Source: DASXBA01 sp046729895 (lineage in GTDB: Bacteria > Actinomycetota > Thermoleophilia > Solirubrobacterales > Thermoleophilaceae). From it: DNA of 11,352 bases. The translations under genes were made by a program, and so were the position numbers. Positions 5,231-11,352 of the stretch are shown here, in pieces (position 1 is the first letter of the stretch; each line of letters starts with the position of its first letter). Where the stretch lies: assembly GCA_046729895.1 (NCBI GenBank), contig JBKPHP010000238.1, positions 1-11,352 on the forward strand. The letters are read 5' to 3'. The notes below the pieces were generated by a model, which had not been told where the DNA came from, made no database searches, and saw only the letters and a program-made list of their open reading frames with translations.

Positions 5231-8200
5231 CTATCCGGCGGTCGCCGCCGGCAGGACCCCTGCCTCCAACGCAGCCGCCGCCGGGTCGTCGCCCAGCCCG
5301 GCGATCACGTCTCCCAGCAAGGCCCGCGCCTCCGCGGCATGCCTCTCGCCCCCGGGGAGCCGCGCGAGCTCGAGACGTACCTCCCATGCGACCGCGGAAC
5401 GTCCGGCGCGCTGGGCGGCCTCGAGGGCGCGCCCCAGAAGGCGCTCCGCCGCGTCCGGATCCTGCTCGCAGCGCGCGGCCACGGAGCCGGCCGCGGCGAG
5501 CGCCTCTTGCCAGCCGGCGCGTCCCGCAGCCTCGAGGAGCGGACGAGCGATCGCCGCCGCCGCGCTTCGATCGCCCGCCTCCAGCCGCACCCGCGCCACG
5601 GCGAGCTGCGCGTGCGAGCCGAAAAGCCACGCCCCACCCGGCGGGACCGTGATGCCCTCGATCATGCCGGTGGCCTCGTCCGCAAGGGTGAGCGCACGCT
5701 CGTGCTCCCCGACGAGCCACGCCCCCCACGCCAGATGGGCCGTGCAGCGGAGAACCTCTCCGGTGGCCTCCTCGGCGTGCGCGGCGGCAGCCCCTGCCTC
5801 GAGCACGGAGATGGCCTCGGACGCGCTCCGCAGCTCCAGCAGGACCCAACCGAGCGTCGCGGCGGTCCAGCCCTCCCACTCGCCGCGGCCCAGCTCGGCG
5901 GCGAGCGCGTGGGCGCGGCGGCCGAGCTCGAGGGCGCGACTGTAGTCGCCCCAAGCGCGGTGGATCCAGCAGTGCGTATCGAGGAACAGCGGCTCGTTGC
6001 TGCGGTCGCCGAGCTTGCGGTTGAGCGTCAGCGCCTCATCAGCCCTTGCGAGCGCGTCACCGAGGTTCCCCCTCGCCAGCGGCGCCTGAGCCGATTCGAG
6101 CAGGGCCCAGGAGAGGAAGAACGCGTCGCCACGGCGGCGATGGATCTCCACCAGCTCGTCGCAATGGCGCTCCAGGTCTGACAGCTCGCCGAGCTTGAGC
6201 TCCGCGAGCTTGAGACCGTCGAGCGCCAGGCCGGTGACCTCCTCGTCGTTCTGCCGGCGCGCGATTTCCAGGGCCTCGCGGCCCTCCTCGAGCGCCCTGT
6301 CGAGGCGCAGGCGGTTGGCGTCAAGGATCGTGAGCCGCGACAGCGAGTTCACCTGGGCGCGCCCGTCGCCGATGTCTCGCGCGATCGCGACGGCCCGTTC
6401 TCCGAGCGCGACCGCGTTTCCGTATCCGCCGTGGCGCAGCAAGCTGAGGTAGGTCAGCGCCTCGATCTCGTGATGGCGGTCGCCCGCCCGCCAGGCGTCC
6501 TCGAGCAGCCGCTCGATATCGCGCTGGCCGCCCTCCTGATCGCCGCTGAAGAAGCGCACCCGGCCGCGTTCGAAGCGGACCCGGCGCACCCGCCCGTCCT
6601 CCATACCTAGCTCGGCCGCAGCGTCGACAGCCGCGTTGTACTGCTCGAGCGCCTCGCTCGGCGCCACTATCCGCCAAGCGGCAGCGCCCGCGCGCGCGTG
6701 GTAATCGAAGGCGCGCTCCAAATCACCGGCGCAGCGCCAATGGTGGGCGAGGATGCCGAGGCGCTCCTCCACCCGTTCCGCGAACGCTTGCTCGATGGCC
6801 TCCGCCGCTCGCCGGTGGAGCTCGCGGCGGCGGCGCCGGAGCACGCTTCCGTAGGTCGTCTCCTGAATGAGGTGATGACGGAAGCGGTACTCCTCCTCGG
6901 GCCAGCGCCGACCCTCGTGCACCAGGTCGGCGCGGCGCAGCTCACGGAGGCCCTTGTCCAGGTCCTGGCCCGGGTCGGCGACCTCCGAGAGAAGGGGCCG
7001 CGTGAAGCGCCGGCCAAGGACGGACGCGGCGCAGAGGATCTCCCTGGCCTCCGCCGAGAGGACGTCCACCCGGGCCAGCACAAGCTTCTCCACGCTCTCG
7101 GGAACCTGCACCGCCGCGTGGCGCTGGAACCACCAGCGGCGGCCCTTGCGGACGAGCGCGCCGGCGTCGATGAGCGACCGGACCAGCTCCTCCAGGTAGA
7201 ACGGATTCCCCTCCGCGCGCTCCAGGACGATCCGCTCGAGATCCTCCGGAAGACCCGCGCCTCCGACGAGCTCCCTGAGCAACTCGCGGTCGGCTTCGCC
7301 TGCGAGCGCGGTGAGCTCGACGACATGTGAGCGGTGGGAGTGCTCGCGGATGGCCTCCTCGCGTAGCTGCCAGGATGGGTGCCCCGGCTCCGGGCGGCCG
7401 GCGAGCACGAGCAGCACCGGCGACTCGTCCGTGAGGTCCAGGAGGTGCGCGAGCAGCGCGACGGACGCCGCGTCGGCCCAGTGGACGTCGTCCACGGCGA
7501 GCAACAGCGCACCGTCGGCGGACAGCCGCCCCACCAGCTCGCGGAAGGCATCGAAGACGCGCAGTTGCAGGTCCTCGGGCCGCAGGCCCGCCATCAGAGC
7601 GCGGTCCTGCGCGGCTGGCGGCAGACCCAGCACCGAGCCCAGGAAGGGCTGGAGCACCGGGGCGCGGTCGCCGAAGAGCTGGAGCAGCCGCTCGCGGAGC
7701 AGCTCCGCAAGCTCGTTCTCCGGGTGCTCGGGCGTCACCCCAAGCCACTCGCGCAGCAGCACCTGGAAGGGCAGGTACGGAAGCCGCTCGCCGTAGGACA
7801 CGCATCGCCCCTCGAGCCAGCGAGCATGACCTCCTCTGCGGCTCATGCGCTCGAGCCGCCGCCGAAGCTCCGCCAGGAGGCGGGTCTTTCCGAGCCCCGC
7901 CTCGCCGCTCACAAGCAGGACCCCGCCCGTACCCGAGATCAGCTCGTCGAGCGTCCGTTGCACCGTTTCCAGTTCCCGCTCTCGACCCACGAGGCGCGTC
8001 CCGCCCGGCTCCGCACCCCGGCCGCCGACAGCGCGCCGCGCCCGCGGCCTGCGCGCAATGACGGCCCCGGCCTTCCCCTTGAGGCTCAGCTCCACCGGGT
8101 CGCTCCACTCGAACGCCGGCTCCACGAGGTCGAATGTGTGCGGTCCGACCAGCATGGAGCCGGGCCCCGCAGCAGCCTCGAGGCGGGCCGCCGTATTGAT

Positions 8201-8701
8201 GGCATCCCCCATCGCACCGAACTGGATCGGGCGGGCACCGCCCATGGGGGCCAAGACGGCGAGTCCGGTCTCGACGCCGACCCTCACCGCGAAGCCCTCG
8301 AGGCCGCGCTCCCCCGTGAGCTCGCGTGAGTAGAGGTCGATTGCCTCCAGCACGCGGAGCCCGGCGAGCACGGCGCGTTCGGCGTCGTCCTCGTGTGCCA
8401 CCGGAGCGCCGAACAGCACCAGGGCTCCGTCACCCGCCACCCGCTCGACGTGGCCGCCGAGAGCCTCCGCCGCGCGCACAGCTCGCGCGACTCCCTCGCC
8501 CACGACGGCCTGAAGGTCCTCGGGGTCGAGGCGCTCGCCGAGCGCGGTCGAGCCGACGACATCGGCGAAGAGAGCGGTGACGACCTTGCGCGCCTCACGC
8601 TGCGAAGCCTCCGCGGCCAAAATCGAGCCGCAGCCTGAGCAAAAGCGGGCGTCGTCCGGATTCGAGCGTCCGCAGGCGTGACAAACCCGCGAGTCCCCCA
8701 C
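5231..8701 (-). CDS. Zinc-ribbon / class III nucleotide cyclase / AAA ATPase / TPR-like signalling protein
   Basis: With a GTG start at 8701 the product has 1156 residues. Domains in order: a zinc ribbon with CHAC (7-10) and CSGC (21-24); a class III cyclase domain (about 38-215) with ALFADVVGST, metal Asp D47, VAGDG with metal Asp D91, and GDAINTAARLE with N169 and R173; an AAA/STAND-type ATPase beginning LVGRERELE (237-245) with Walker A GEAGLGKT (266-273) and Walker B LLLAVDD (399-405); then about 550 residues of Ala/Leu/Arg-rich helices typical of TPR repeats. It may convert ATP to cAMP in response to a ligand sensed by the helical part, but the purine-selecting Lys appears to be R87 and the second selecting position G162, so activity is uncertain. 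The frame is open to 8863, but those 54 extra residues overlap the divergent Crp gene, and TACACT lies 6 nt before the GTG. It heads the unit DUF1015-adenosyltransferase-OsmC. Confidence 0.9.
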   Translation of the reverse strand: MGDSRVCHACGRSNPDDARFCSGCGSILAAEASQREARKVVTALFADVVGSTALGERLDPEDLQAVVGEGVARAVRAAEALGGHVERVAGDGALVLFGAPVAHEDDAERAVLAGLRVLEAIDLYSRELTGERGLEGFAVRVGVETGLAVLAPMGGARPIQFGAMGDAINTAARLEAAAGPGSMLVGPHTFDLVEPAFEWSDPVELSLKGKAGAVIARRPRARRAVGGRGAEPGGTRLVGRERELETVQRTLDELISGTGGVLLVSGEAGLGKTRLLAELRRRLERMSRRGGHARWLEGRCVSYGERLPYLPFQVLLREWLGVTPEHPENELAELLRERLLQLFGDRAPVLQPFLGSVLGLPPAAQDRALMAGLRPEDLQLRVFDAFRELVGRLSADGALLLAVDDVHWADAASVALLAHLLDLTDESPVLLVLAGRPEPGHPSWQLREEAIREHSHRSHVVELTALAGEADRELLRELVGGAGLPEDLERIVLERAEGNPFYLEELVRSLIDAGALVRKGRRWWFQRHAAVQVPESVEKLVLARVDVLSAEAREILCAASVLGRRFTRPLLSEVADPGQDLDKGLRELRRADLVHEGRRWPEEEYRFRHHLIQETTYGSVLRRRRRELHRRAAEAIEQAFAERVEERLGILAHHWRCAGDLERAFDYHARAGAAAWRIVAPSEALEQYNAAVDAAAELGMEDGRVRRVRFERGRVRFFSGDQEGGQRDIERLLEDAWRAGDRHHEIEALTYLSLLRHGGYGNAVALGERAVAIARDIGDGRAQVNSLSRLTILDANRLRLDRALEEGREALEIARRQNDEEVTGLALDGLKLAELKLGELSDLERHCDELVEIHRRRGDAFFLSWALLESAQAPLARGNLGDALARADEALTLNRKLGDRSNEPLFLDTHCWIHRAWGDYSRALELGRRAHALAAELGRGEWEGWTAATLGWVLLELRSASEAISVLEAGAAAAHAEEATGEVLRCTAHLAWGAWLVGEHERALTLADEATGMIEGITVPPGGAWLFGSHAQLAVARVRLEAGDRSAAAAIARPLLEAAGRAGWQEALAAAGSVAARCEQDPDAAERLLGRALEAAQRAGRSAVAWEVRLELARLPGGERHAAEARALLGDVIAGLGDDPAAAALEAGVLPAATAG

Positions 8702-8707
8702 GAGCAG

Positions 8708-8713
8708 AGTGTA
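8708..8713 (-). promoter_or_regulatory. Putative leaderless -10 box TACACT for the cyclase/ATPase gene
   Basis: On the minus strand TACACT is followed by exactly 6 nt (CTGCTC) and then the GTG at 8701, so transcription would start on the first base of the gene. No ribosome binding site is present. No clear -35 is seen; its expected place falls over the promoter of the divergent crp-like gene. Confidence 0.5.
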
Positions 8714-8725
8714 TGCGGGGTGGAG

Positions 8726-8731
8726 TACGGT
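8726..8731 (+). promoter_or_regulatory. Putative leaderless -10 box TACGGT for the Crp/Fnr gene
   Basis: TACGGT is followed by exactly 6 nt (CGCGAC) and the GTG at 8738. The last base of the box plus... the spacer lie within an 8-bp palindrome GTCGCGAC (8730-8737), which could be an operator half or chance in GC-rich DNA. The box faces the cyclase promoter, with 12 bp between the two hexamers, so binding at one should hinder the other. Confidence 0.48.
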
Positions 8732-8737
8732 CGCGAC

Positions 8738-9367
8738 GTGCTTGATGCGCTGCGCGAGCACGGCCGGACGGCGTCTTTCGAGACCGGTGAACGGCTGCTG
8801 CAGGAAGGCGAGCCGGGAGACAGGGTCGCCGTGATCCTCAGCGGGCGGGTCATGGTGAGCCACGCGGGGCCGGAGGGTCGCGAGACCGTCCTCGACTTCC
8901 GTGGTCCGGGTGAGCTCGTAGGCGAGCTGGCGGCGCTCGATCAGGCCCCGCGTTCCAGCTCAGTCACCGCAATCGAGCCCGTCGACGCTCTGCTCGTGCC
9001 GGCCAACGCCTTTCGTGCGTTGCTGGAGCGGCCGGGCCTCGCGCTTCAGGTGCTCGCGATGCTCAGCACTCGCTTCCGCGACGCGGATCGCAAGCGGATC
9101 GAGTTCGGCGCCTCGGACTCCGTGGGCCGGACCGCGGCCCGGATCGTGGAGCTCGCCGAGCGGTACGGCGAGCATGCCGGCCACGGGATCGTCATCTCTT
9201 TGCCGATCAGCCAGGAGGAGCTGGCGGGGTGGGCGGCGGTCTCGCGTGCGGGGATGGCAAGCGCGCTCCGGACGCTGCGACAGCTCGGCTGGATCGAGAC
9301 CGAGAGGCGCCGGATCACCGTCCGGGACCTCGACGCTCTGAGGGCACGGGCTTCAGTCCAGAATTAG
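8738..9367 (+). CDS. Crp/Fnr-family transcriptional regulator
   Basis: With the GTG start at 8738 the product has 209 residues, a normal length. Residues about 1-115 form a cyclic-nucleotide-binding beta-roll: FETGERLLQEGEPGDRVAVI (14-33), then GELVGELAALDQAPRSSSVT (58-77), the phosphate-binding cassette, with E63 and R72 at the positions that contact cAMP in Crp. Residues about 116-130 are the dimer helix. The winged HTH has ISQEELAGWAAVSRAGMASA (157-176), the recognition helix, then LRQLGWIE. There are no Fnr-type N-terminal cysteines, so it looks like a nucleotide sensor. In-frame GTGs exist at 8678 and 8720. I prefer 8738 because TACGGT lies 6 nt before it and because 8678 would run into the divergent gene. 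It likely regulates itself and the divergent cyclase/ATPase unit; that is inference from position. Confidence 0.9.
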   Translation: MLDALREHGRTASFETGERLLQEGEPGDRVAVILSGRVMVSHAGPEGRETVLDFRGPGELVGELAALDQAPRSSSVTAIEPVDALLVPANAFRALLERPGLALQVLAMLSTRFRDADRKRIEFGASDSVGRTAARIVELAERYGEHAGHGIVISLPISQEELAGWAAVSRAGMASALRTLRQLGWIETERRRITVRDLDALRARASVQN

Positions 9368-9391
9368 GTGGAACGGCGGCTGGGGCCGGTC

Positions 9392-9397
9392 TAGGGT
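9392..9397 (+). promoter_or_regulatory. Putative leaderless -10 box TAGGGT for the PIG-L gene
   Basis: TAGGGT is followed by exactly 6 nt (CGCCGC) and the ATG at 9404. There is no ribosome binding site. TGGAAC at 9369-9374, 17 bp upstream, is a poor -35 candidate. The box lies in the 36-bp gap after the Crp/Fnr gene, so the deacetylase and fusion genes probably have their own transcript. Confidence 0.48.
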
Positions 9398-9403
9398 CGC
9401 CGC

Positions 9404-10093
9404 ATGGGTTCGCGCGCGGTGGTCCTATCGCCTCATCTCGACGACGCGGTGCTTTCTCTGTGGCACGTCCTCGAGGGTGGCGATGCGCTCGTCGTGAACG
9501 TCTTCGGCGGCGAGCCCGAACCGGGCGTGGCCGGCTGGTGGGATGGGCTCACGTCGGCCACGAGCTCCGCGGAGCGCGTGCGGGAGCGGCGCCGCGAAGA
9601 TGCCGAAGCGCTTGCGCTCGCCGGCGTGCGGTCGGTCACCCTCGACCTGCTGGACCAGCAGTACCGACGCAACGGTCAGCGGCCGGCGCCGGCGGAGCCG
9701 CTTGCCGAACACCTGCGCGGCGCCGCGGTCGTTTATGCCCCCGCGGGCCTCTTCATCGGTGTGGACCATCGGCTGGTCCGGACGGCCGCACTCAAGCTGC
9801 GCCCCGACGCGCGCATCTACGCCGACCAGCCGCACGCCGGGATCTGGGGCCTGCCGCGATGGGTCACGGGCGGGGCGGGGGAGGGCTCGTTGGACGTCGA
9901 TGCCGCCTGGCGCCGGTCGCTGAGAGACGCCGGCCTGGACCCCGCCTCGCGCCGAGCCGAGGTCCACGAGCTCGACGACGAGACCTTTGCCCGCAAGCTG
10001 GAGGCCGTGCGCTGCTACAGAACCCAGTTCGAGGCGTTGGAACGGGAGGCGCCGCTCGAGCAACTCCGCTGGGAGGTCACGTGGACACCTTGA
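9404..10093 (+). CDS. PIG-L / LmbE family deacetylase
   Basis: The 229-residue product is a zinc hydrolase that likely removes an acetyl group from an N-acetylglucosamine-type residue on a small molecule. SPHLDDAVLS (9-18) is the family's metal motif (classically AHPDDE), with H11 and D14 as zinc ligands and D13 as the likely base. H122 in FIGVDHRLVR (117-126) is the third ligand. The usual Glu after the two Asp is Ala here, as in a known sub-branch. Length is typical; no signal peptide. The start ATG has no ribosome binding site but is preceded by TAGGGT at 6 nt, consistent with leaderless translation. Its 3' end overlaps the GTG of the hydrolase-glycosyltransferase fusion by 13 nt, so the two are likely co-translated. 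Mycothiol-like or antibiotic-sugar deacetylation are possible roles; the substrate cannot be read from sequence. Confidence 0.9.
   Translation: MGSRAVVLSPHLDDAVLSLWHVLEGGDALVVNVFGGEPEPGVAGWWDGLTSATSSAERVRERRREDAEALALAGVRSVTLDLLDQQYRRNGQRPAPAEPLAEHLRGAAVVYAPAGLFIGVDHRLVRTAALKLRPDARIYADQPHAGIWGLPRWVTGGAGEGSLDVDAAWRRSLRDAGLDPASRRAEVHELDDETFARKLEAVRCYRTQFEALEREAPLEQLRWEVTWTP
10071..10076 (+). promoter_or_regulatory. Ribosome binding site GGGAGG for the hydrolase-glycosyltransferase fusion
   Basis: GGGAGG lies inside the end of the PIG-L gene and ends 4 nt before the GTG at 10081. It decides that start and supports a coupled two-gene unit. Confidence 0.7.
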
Positions 10094-11352
10094 CGACAGC
10101 CGCGACCGTCGCCCGAGCCGTCGACCAGACCCGGGCCCGCTACCCCGACCGGGAGGGCTTCATCGAGCGCGACGGCGTGCGGGTCTTCTACGAGGTTTAC
10201 GGCGAGGGCGAGCGCACGGTCTTCCTGCTCCCCACCTGGTCGATCATCCACTCGCGCTTCTGGAAGGCCCAGATCCCCTACCTCTCCCGGCACTTCCGGG
10301 TGCTCACCTTCGACGGTCGCGGCAACGGCAAGTCGGACCGGCCGGCCGAGCCGGAGGCCTACGTCGAGCAGGAGTTCGCCGACGATGCGCTCGCGGTGAT
10401 GGACGCGACCAGCACCGACGGGGCGGTGCTCGTCTCGCTGTCCCGGGGTGCGGAGCGGTCGCTATTGCTTGCCGCGGGCCACCCCGAGCGGGTCGCCGGC
10501 CAGGTGTTCATCGCGCCGGCGCTGCCGCTGCCGCCGGCCGCCCCGCGCGCCGACGCCGCCCGGATGTTCGAGGAACGCGGCGACTCCTACGACGGCTGGC
10601 AGAAATGGAACAGCCACTACTGGCTGGAGCACTACGAGGACTTCGTCGAGTTCTTCATGGCCCAGATCTTCACCGAGCCTCACTCCACGAAGCAGCGCGA
10701 GGACGCGGTCGGCTGGGGGTTGGAGACGGATCCCGAAACGCTGGTGGCGACCCAGCTTGCGCCCCGGCTCCCGGATGAGGACAGCGTCCGCGAGCTGGCG
10801 GATCGCATCAGCTGCCCGACGCTCGTGATCCACGGGCGGGACGACGCCGTCCGACCTCACGACTCCGGCGCAGCTCTCGCGGAGATGATCGGCTGTGCCT
10901 TCGTGAGCCTGGAGGGGTCTGGCCACTGCCCGCCGGCTCGTGATCCCGTGAAGGTGAATCTGCTGCTACGCGATTTCGTCGACCCGGCGGTGGCACGCCC
11001 GCATGCCTGGACGCGCGGGAAATCACGCCGTAAGCGGGCGCTCTACATCTCCTCGCCGATCGGGCTTGGCCACGCGCGGCGTGATGTGGCGATAGCGAGG
11101 GAGCTGCGCGGCCTGATGCCGGATCTCGAGATCGACTGGCTGGCGCAGAACCCCGTGACCCGGGTGCTCGAGGCCGAGGGCGAGCGCATCCATCCGGCGA
11201 GCACCCATCTCGCCAACGAGTCGCACCACATCGAGTCGGAGTCCGCGGAGCACGATCTGCACTGCTTCCAGGCCTGGCGGCGGATGGACGAGATCCTCGT
11301 CTCGAACTTCATGGTCTTCCACGACCTCGCGGAGGCGGAGCAGTACGACCTC
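10081..11352 (+). CDS. Alpha/beta hydrolase fused to GT1/GT28-like glycosyltransferase, 3' end cut by window
   Basis: The frame is open for 424 codons and leaves the window without a stop. Residues about 30-305 are an alpha/beta hydrolase: VLTFDGRGNGKSDRP, a nucleophile elbow SLSRG (119-123) with S121, HGRDDAVRP with acid D255 (251-259), and GSGHCPP with H282. The first elbow Gly is Ser, a deviation from G-x-S-x-G. After a short basic linker (about 305-318), RALYISSPIGLGHARRDVAI (319-338), with IDWLAQNPVTRVLEAEGERI downstream, reads as the N-terminal Rossmann domain of a GT-B glycosyltransferase; GLGH (328-331) is the sugar-acceptor/nucleotide loop type seen in MurG and GT1 relatives. The nucleotide-sugar half would lie beyond the edge. 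GTG at 10081 is chosen for its GGGAGG site and overlaps the PIG-L stop by 13 nt. It likely adds or removes a sugar/acyl group on the same metabolite as the deacetylase; that is inference. Confidence 0.83.
   Translation, partial: MDTLTTAATVARAVDQTRARYPDREGFIERDGVRVFYEVYGEGERTVFLLPTWSIIHSRFWKAQIPYLSRHFRVLTFDGRGNGKSDRPAEPEAYVEQEFADDALAVMDATSTDGAVLVSLSRGAERSLLLAAGHPERVAGQVFIAPALPLPPAAPRADAARMFEERGDSYDGWQKWNSHYWLEHYEDFVEFFMAQIFTEPHSTKQREDAVGWGLETDPETLVATQLAPRLPDEDSVRELADRISCPTLVIHGRDDAVRPHDSGAALAEMIGCAFVSLEGSGHCPPARDPVKVNLLLRDFVDPAVARPHAWTRGKSRRKRALYISSPIGLGHARRDVAIARELRGLMPDLEIDWLAQNPVTRVLEAEGERIHPASTHLANESHHIESESAEHDLHCFQAWRRMDEILVSNFMVFHDLAEAEQYDL

Noticed and set aside
3960..5954. Very long minus-strand frame continuous with the adenosyltransferase (849 codons)
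   Set aside because: The upstream part is an offset frame of the DUF1015 and cyclase genes, is Arg/Gly/Ala-rich and has no domain; the adenosyltransferase begins at its own MKIYTRKGDD.
7845..8333. Plus-strand frames opposite the cyclase/ATPase (for example 7379-8329, 7845-8333)
   Set aside because: They are Ser/Arg-rich shadow translations antisense to conserved Walker and cyclase motifs.
8700..8745. Classical Crp site (TGTGA-N6-TCACA) between the divergent genes
   Set aside because: No such palindrome is present; only the short GTCGCGAC palindrome is seen, which is easily found by chance in GC-rich DNA.
8702..8863. N-terminal extension of the cyclase/ATPase to 8863
   Set aside because: It would overlap the nucleotide-binding domain of the divergent Crp/Fnr gene, and the residues before the zinc ribbon resemble no domain.
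9987..10778. Plus-strand 263-codon frame overlapping the PIG-L end and the hydrolase
   Set aside because: It is an offset frame of the hydrolase with low-complexity Arg/Gly/Ala composition; the true frame starts at 10081 and runs off the window.

Overview
This is a GC-rich window (roughly 70% by eye) with dense, short-gapped genes. Gene content (mycobacterial-type two-domain rhodanese, PduO-type adenosyltransferase, DUF1015 protein, zinc-ribbon/cyclase/AAA/TPR giant, PIG-L deacetylase) and several apparent leaderless TANNNT promoters point to an actinobacterium. My best guess is the Thermoleophilia (Solirubrobacterales-like), by inference only, since no rRNA or other marker is present. I see no tRNA, rRNA, CRISPR array, insertion sequence or att site.

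Left part (1-3000). A cut-off minus-strand gene encodes a sigma-region-4-like helix-turn-helix joined to an anti-sigma-type zinc finger. It diverges from a plus-strand thiosulfate sulfurtransferase that has a near-perfect ribosome binding site. A convergent minus-strand Nudix hydrolase of the CoA pyrophosphatase type follows. Its 5' end faces a 53-codon plus-strand relic of a nicotinamidase (PncA-like) gene, whose stop codon overlaps a possible TTG start of a GNAT acetyltransferase. An 8-bp hairpin closes this part.

Middle part (3013-8701). Four minus-strand genes look like one transcription unit, in transcription order: a 1156-residue zinc-ribbon/class III cyclase/AAA ATPase/TPR-like protein; a DUF1015 protein 12 bp later; an ATP:cob(I)alamin adenosyltransferase (ATGA overlap); and an OsmC-family peroxidase (ATGA overlap). 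Upstream and divergent lies a Crp/Fnr regulator. The two chosen starts are 36 bp apart, and each is preceded by a TANNNT box exactly 6 nt before the start codon. This makes the region look like a self-contained cyclic-nucleotide or ATP-signalling locus.

Right part (9404-11352). A PIG-L/LmbE-type deacetylase, again with an apparent leaderless promoter, overlaps by 13 nt a long open frame that runs off the window. That frame encodes an alpha/beta hydrolase fused in frame to the start of a GT1/GT28-like glycosyltransferase. The deacetylase and fusion pair suggests a small pathway acting on a sugar-containing metabolite.

The three points most worth a second look are the interlocked Crp/cyclase promoters, the decayed pncA with an apparent pair of compensating indels, and the hydrolase-glycosyltransferase fusion.
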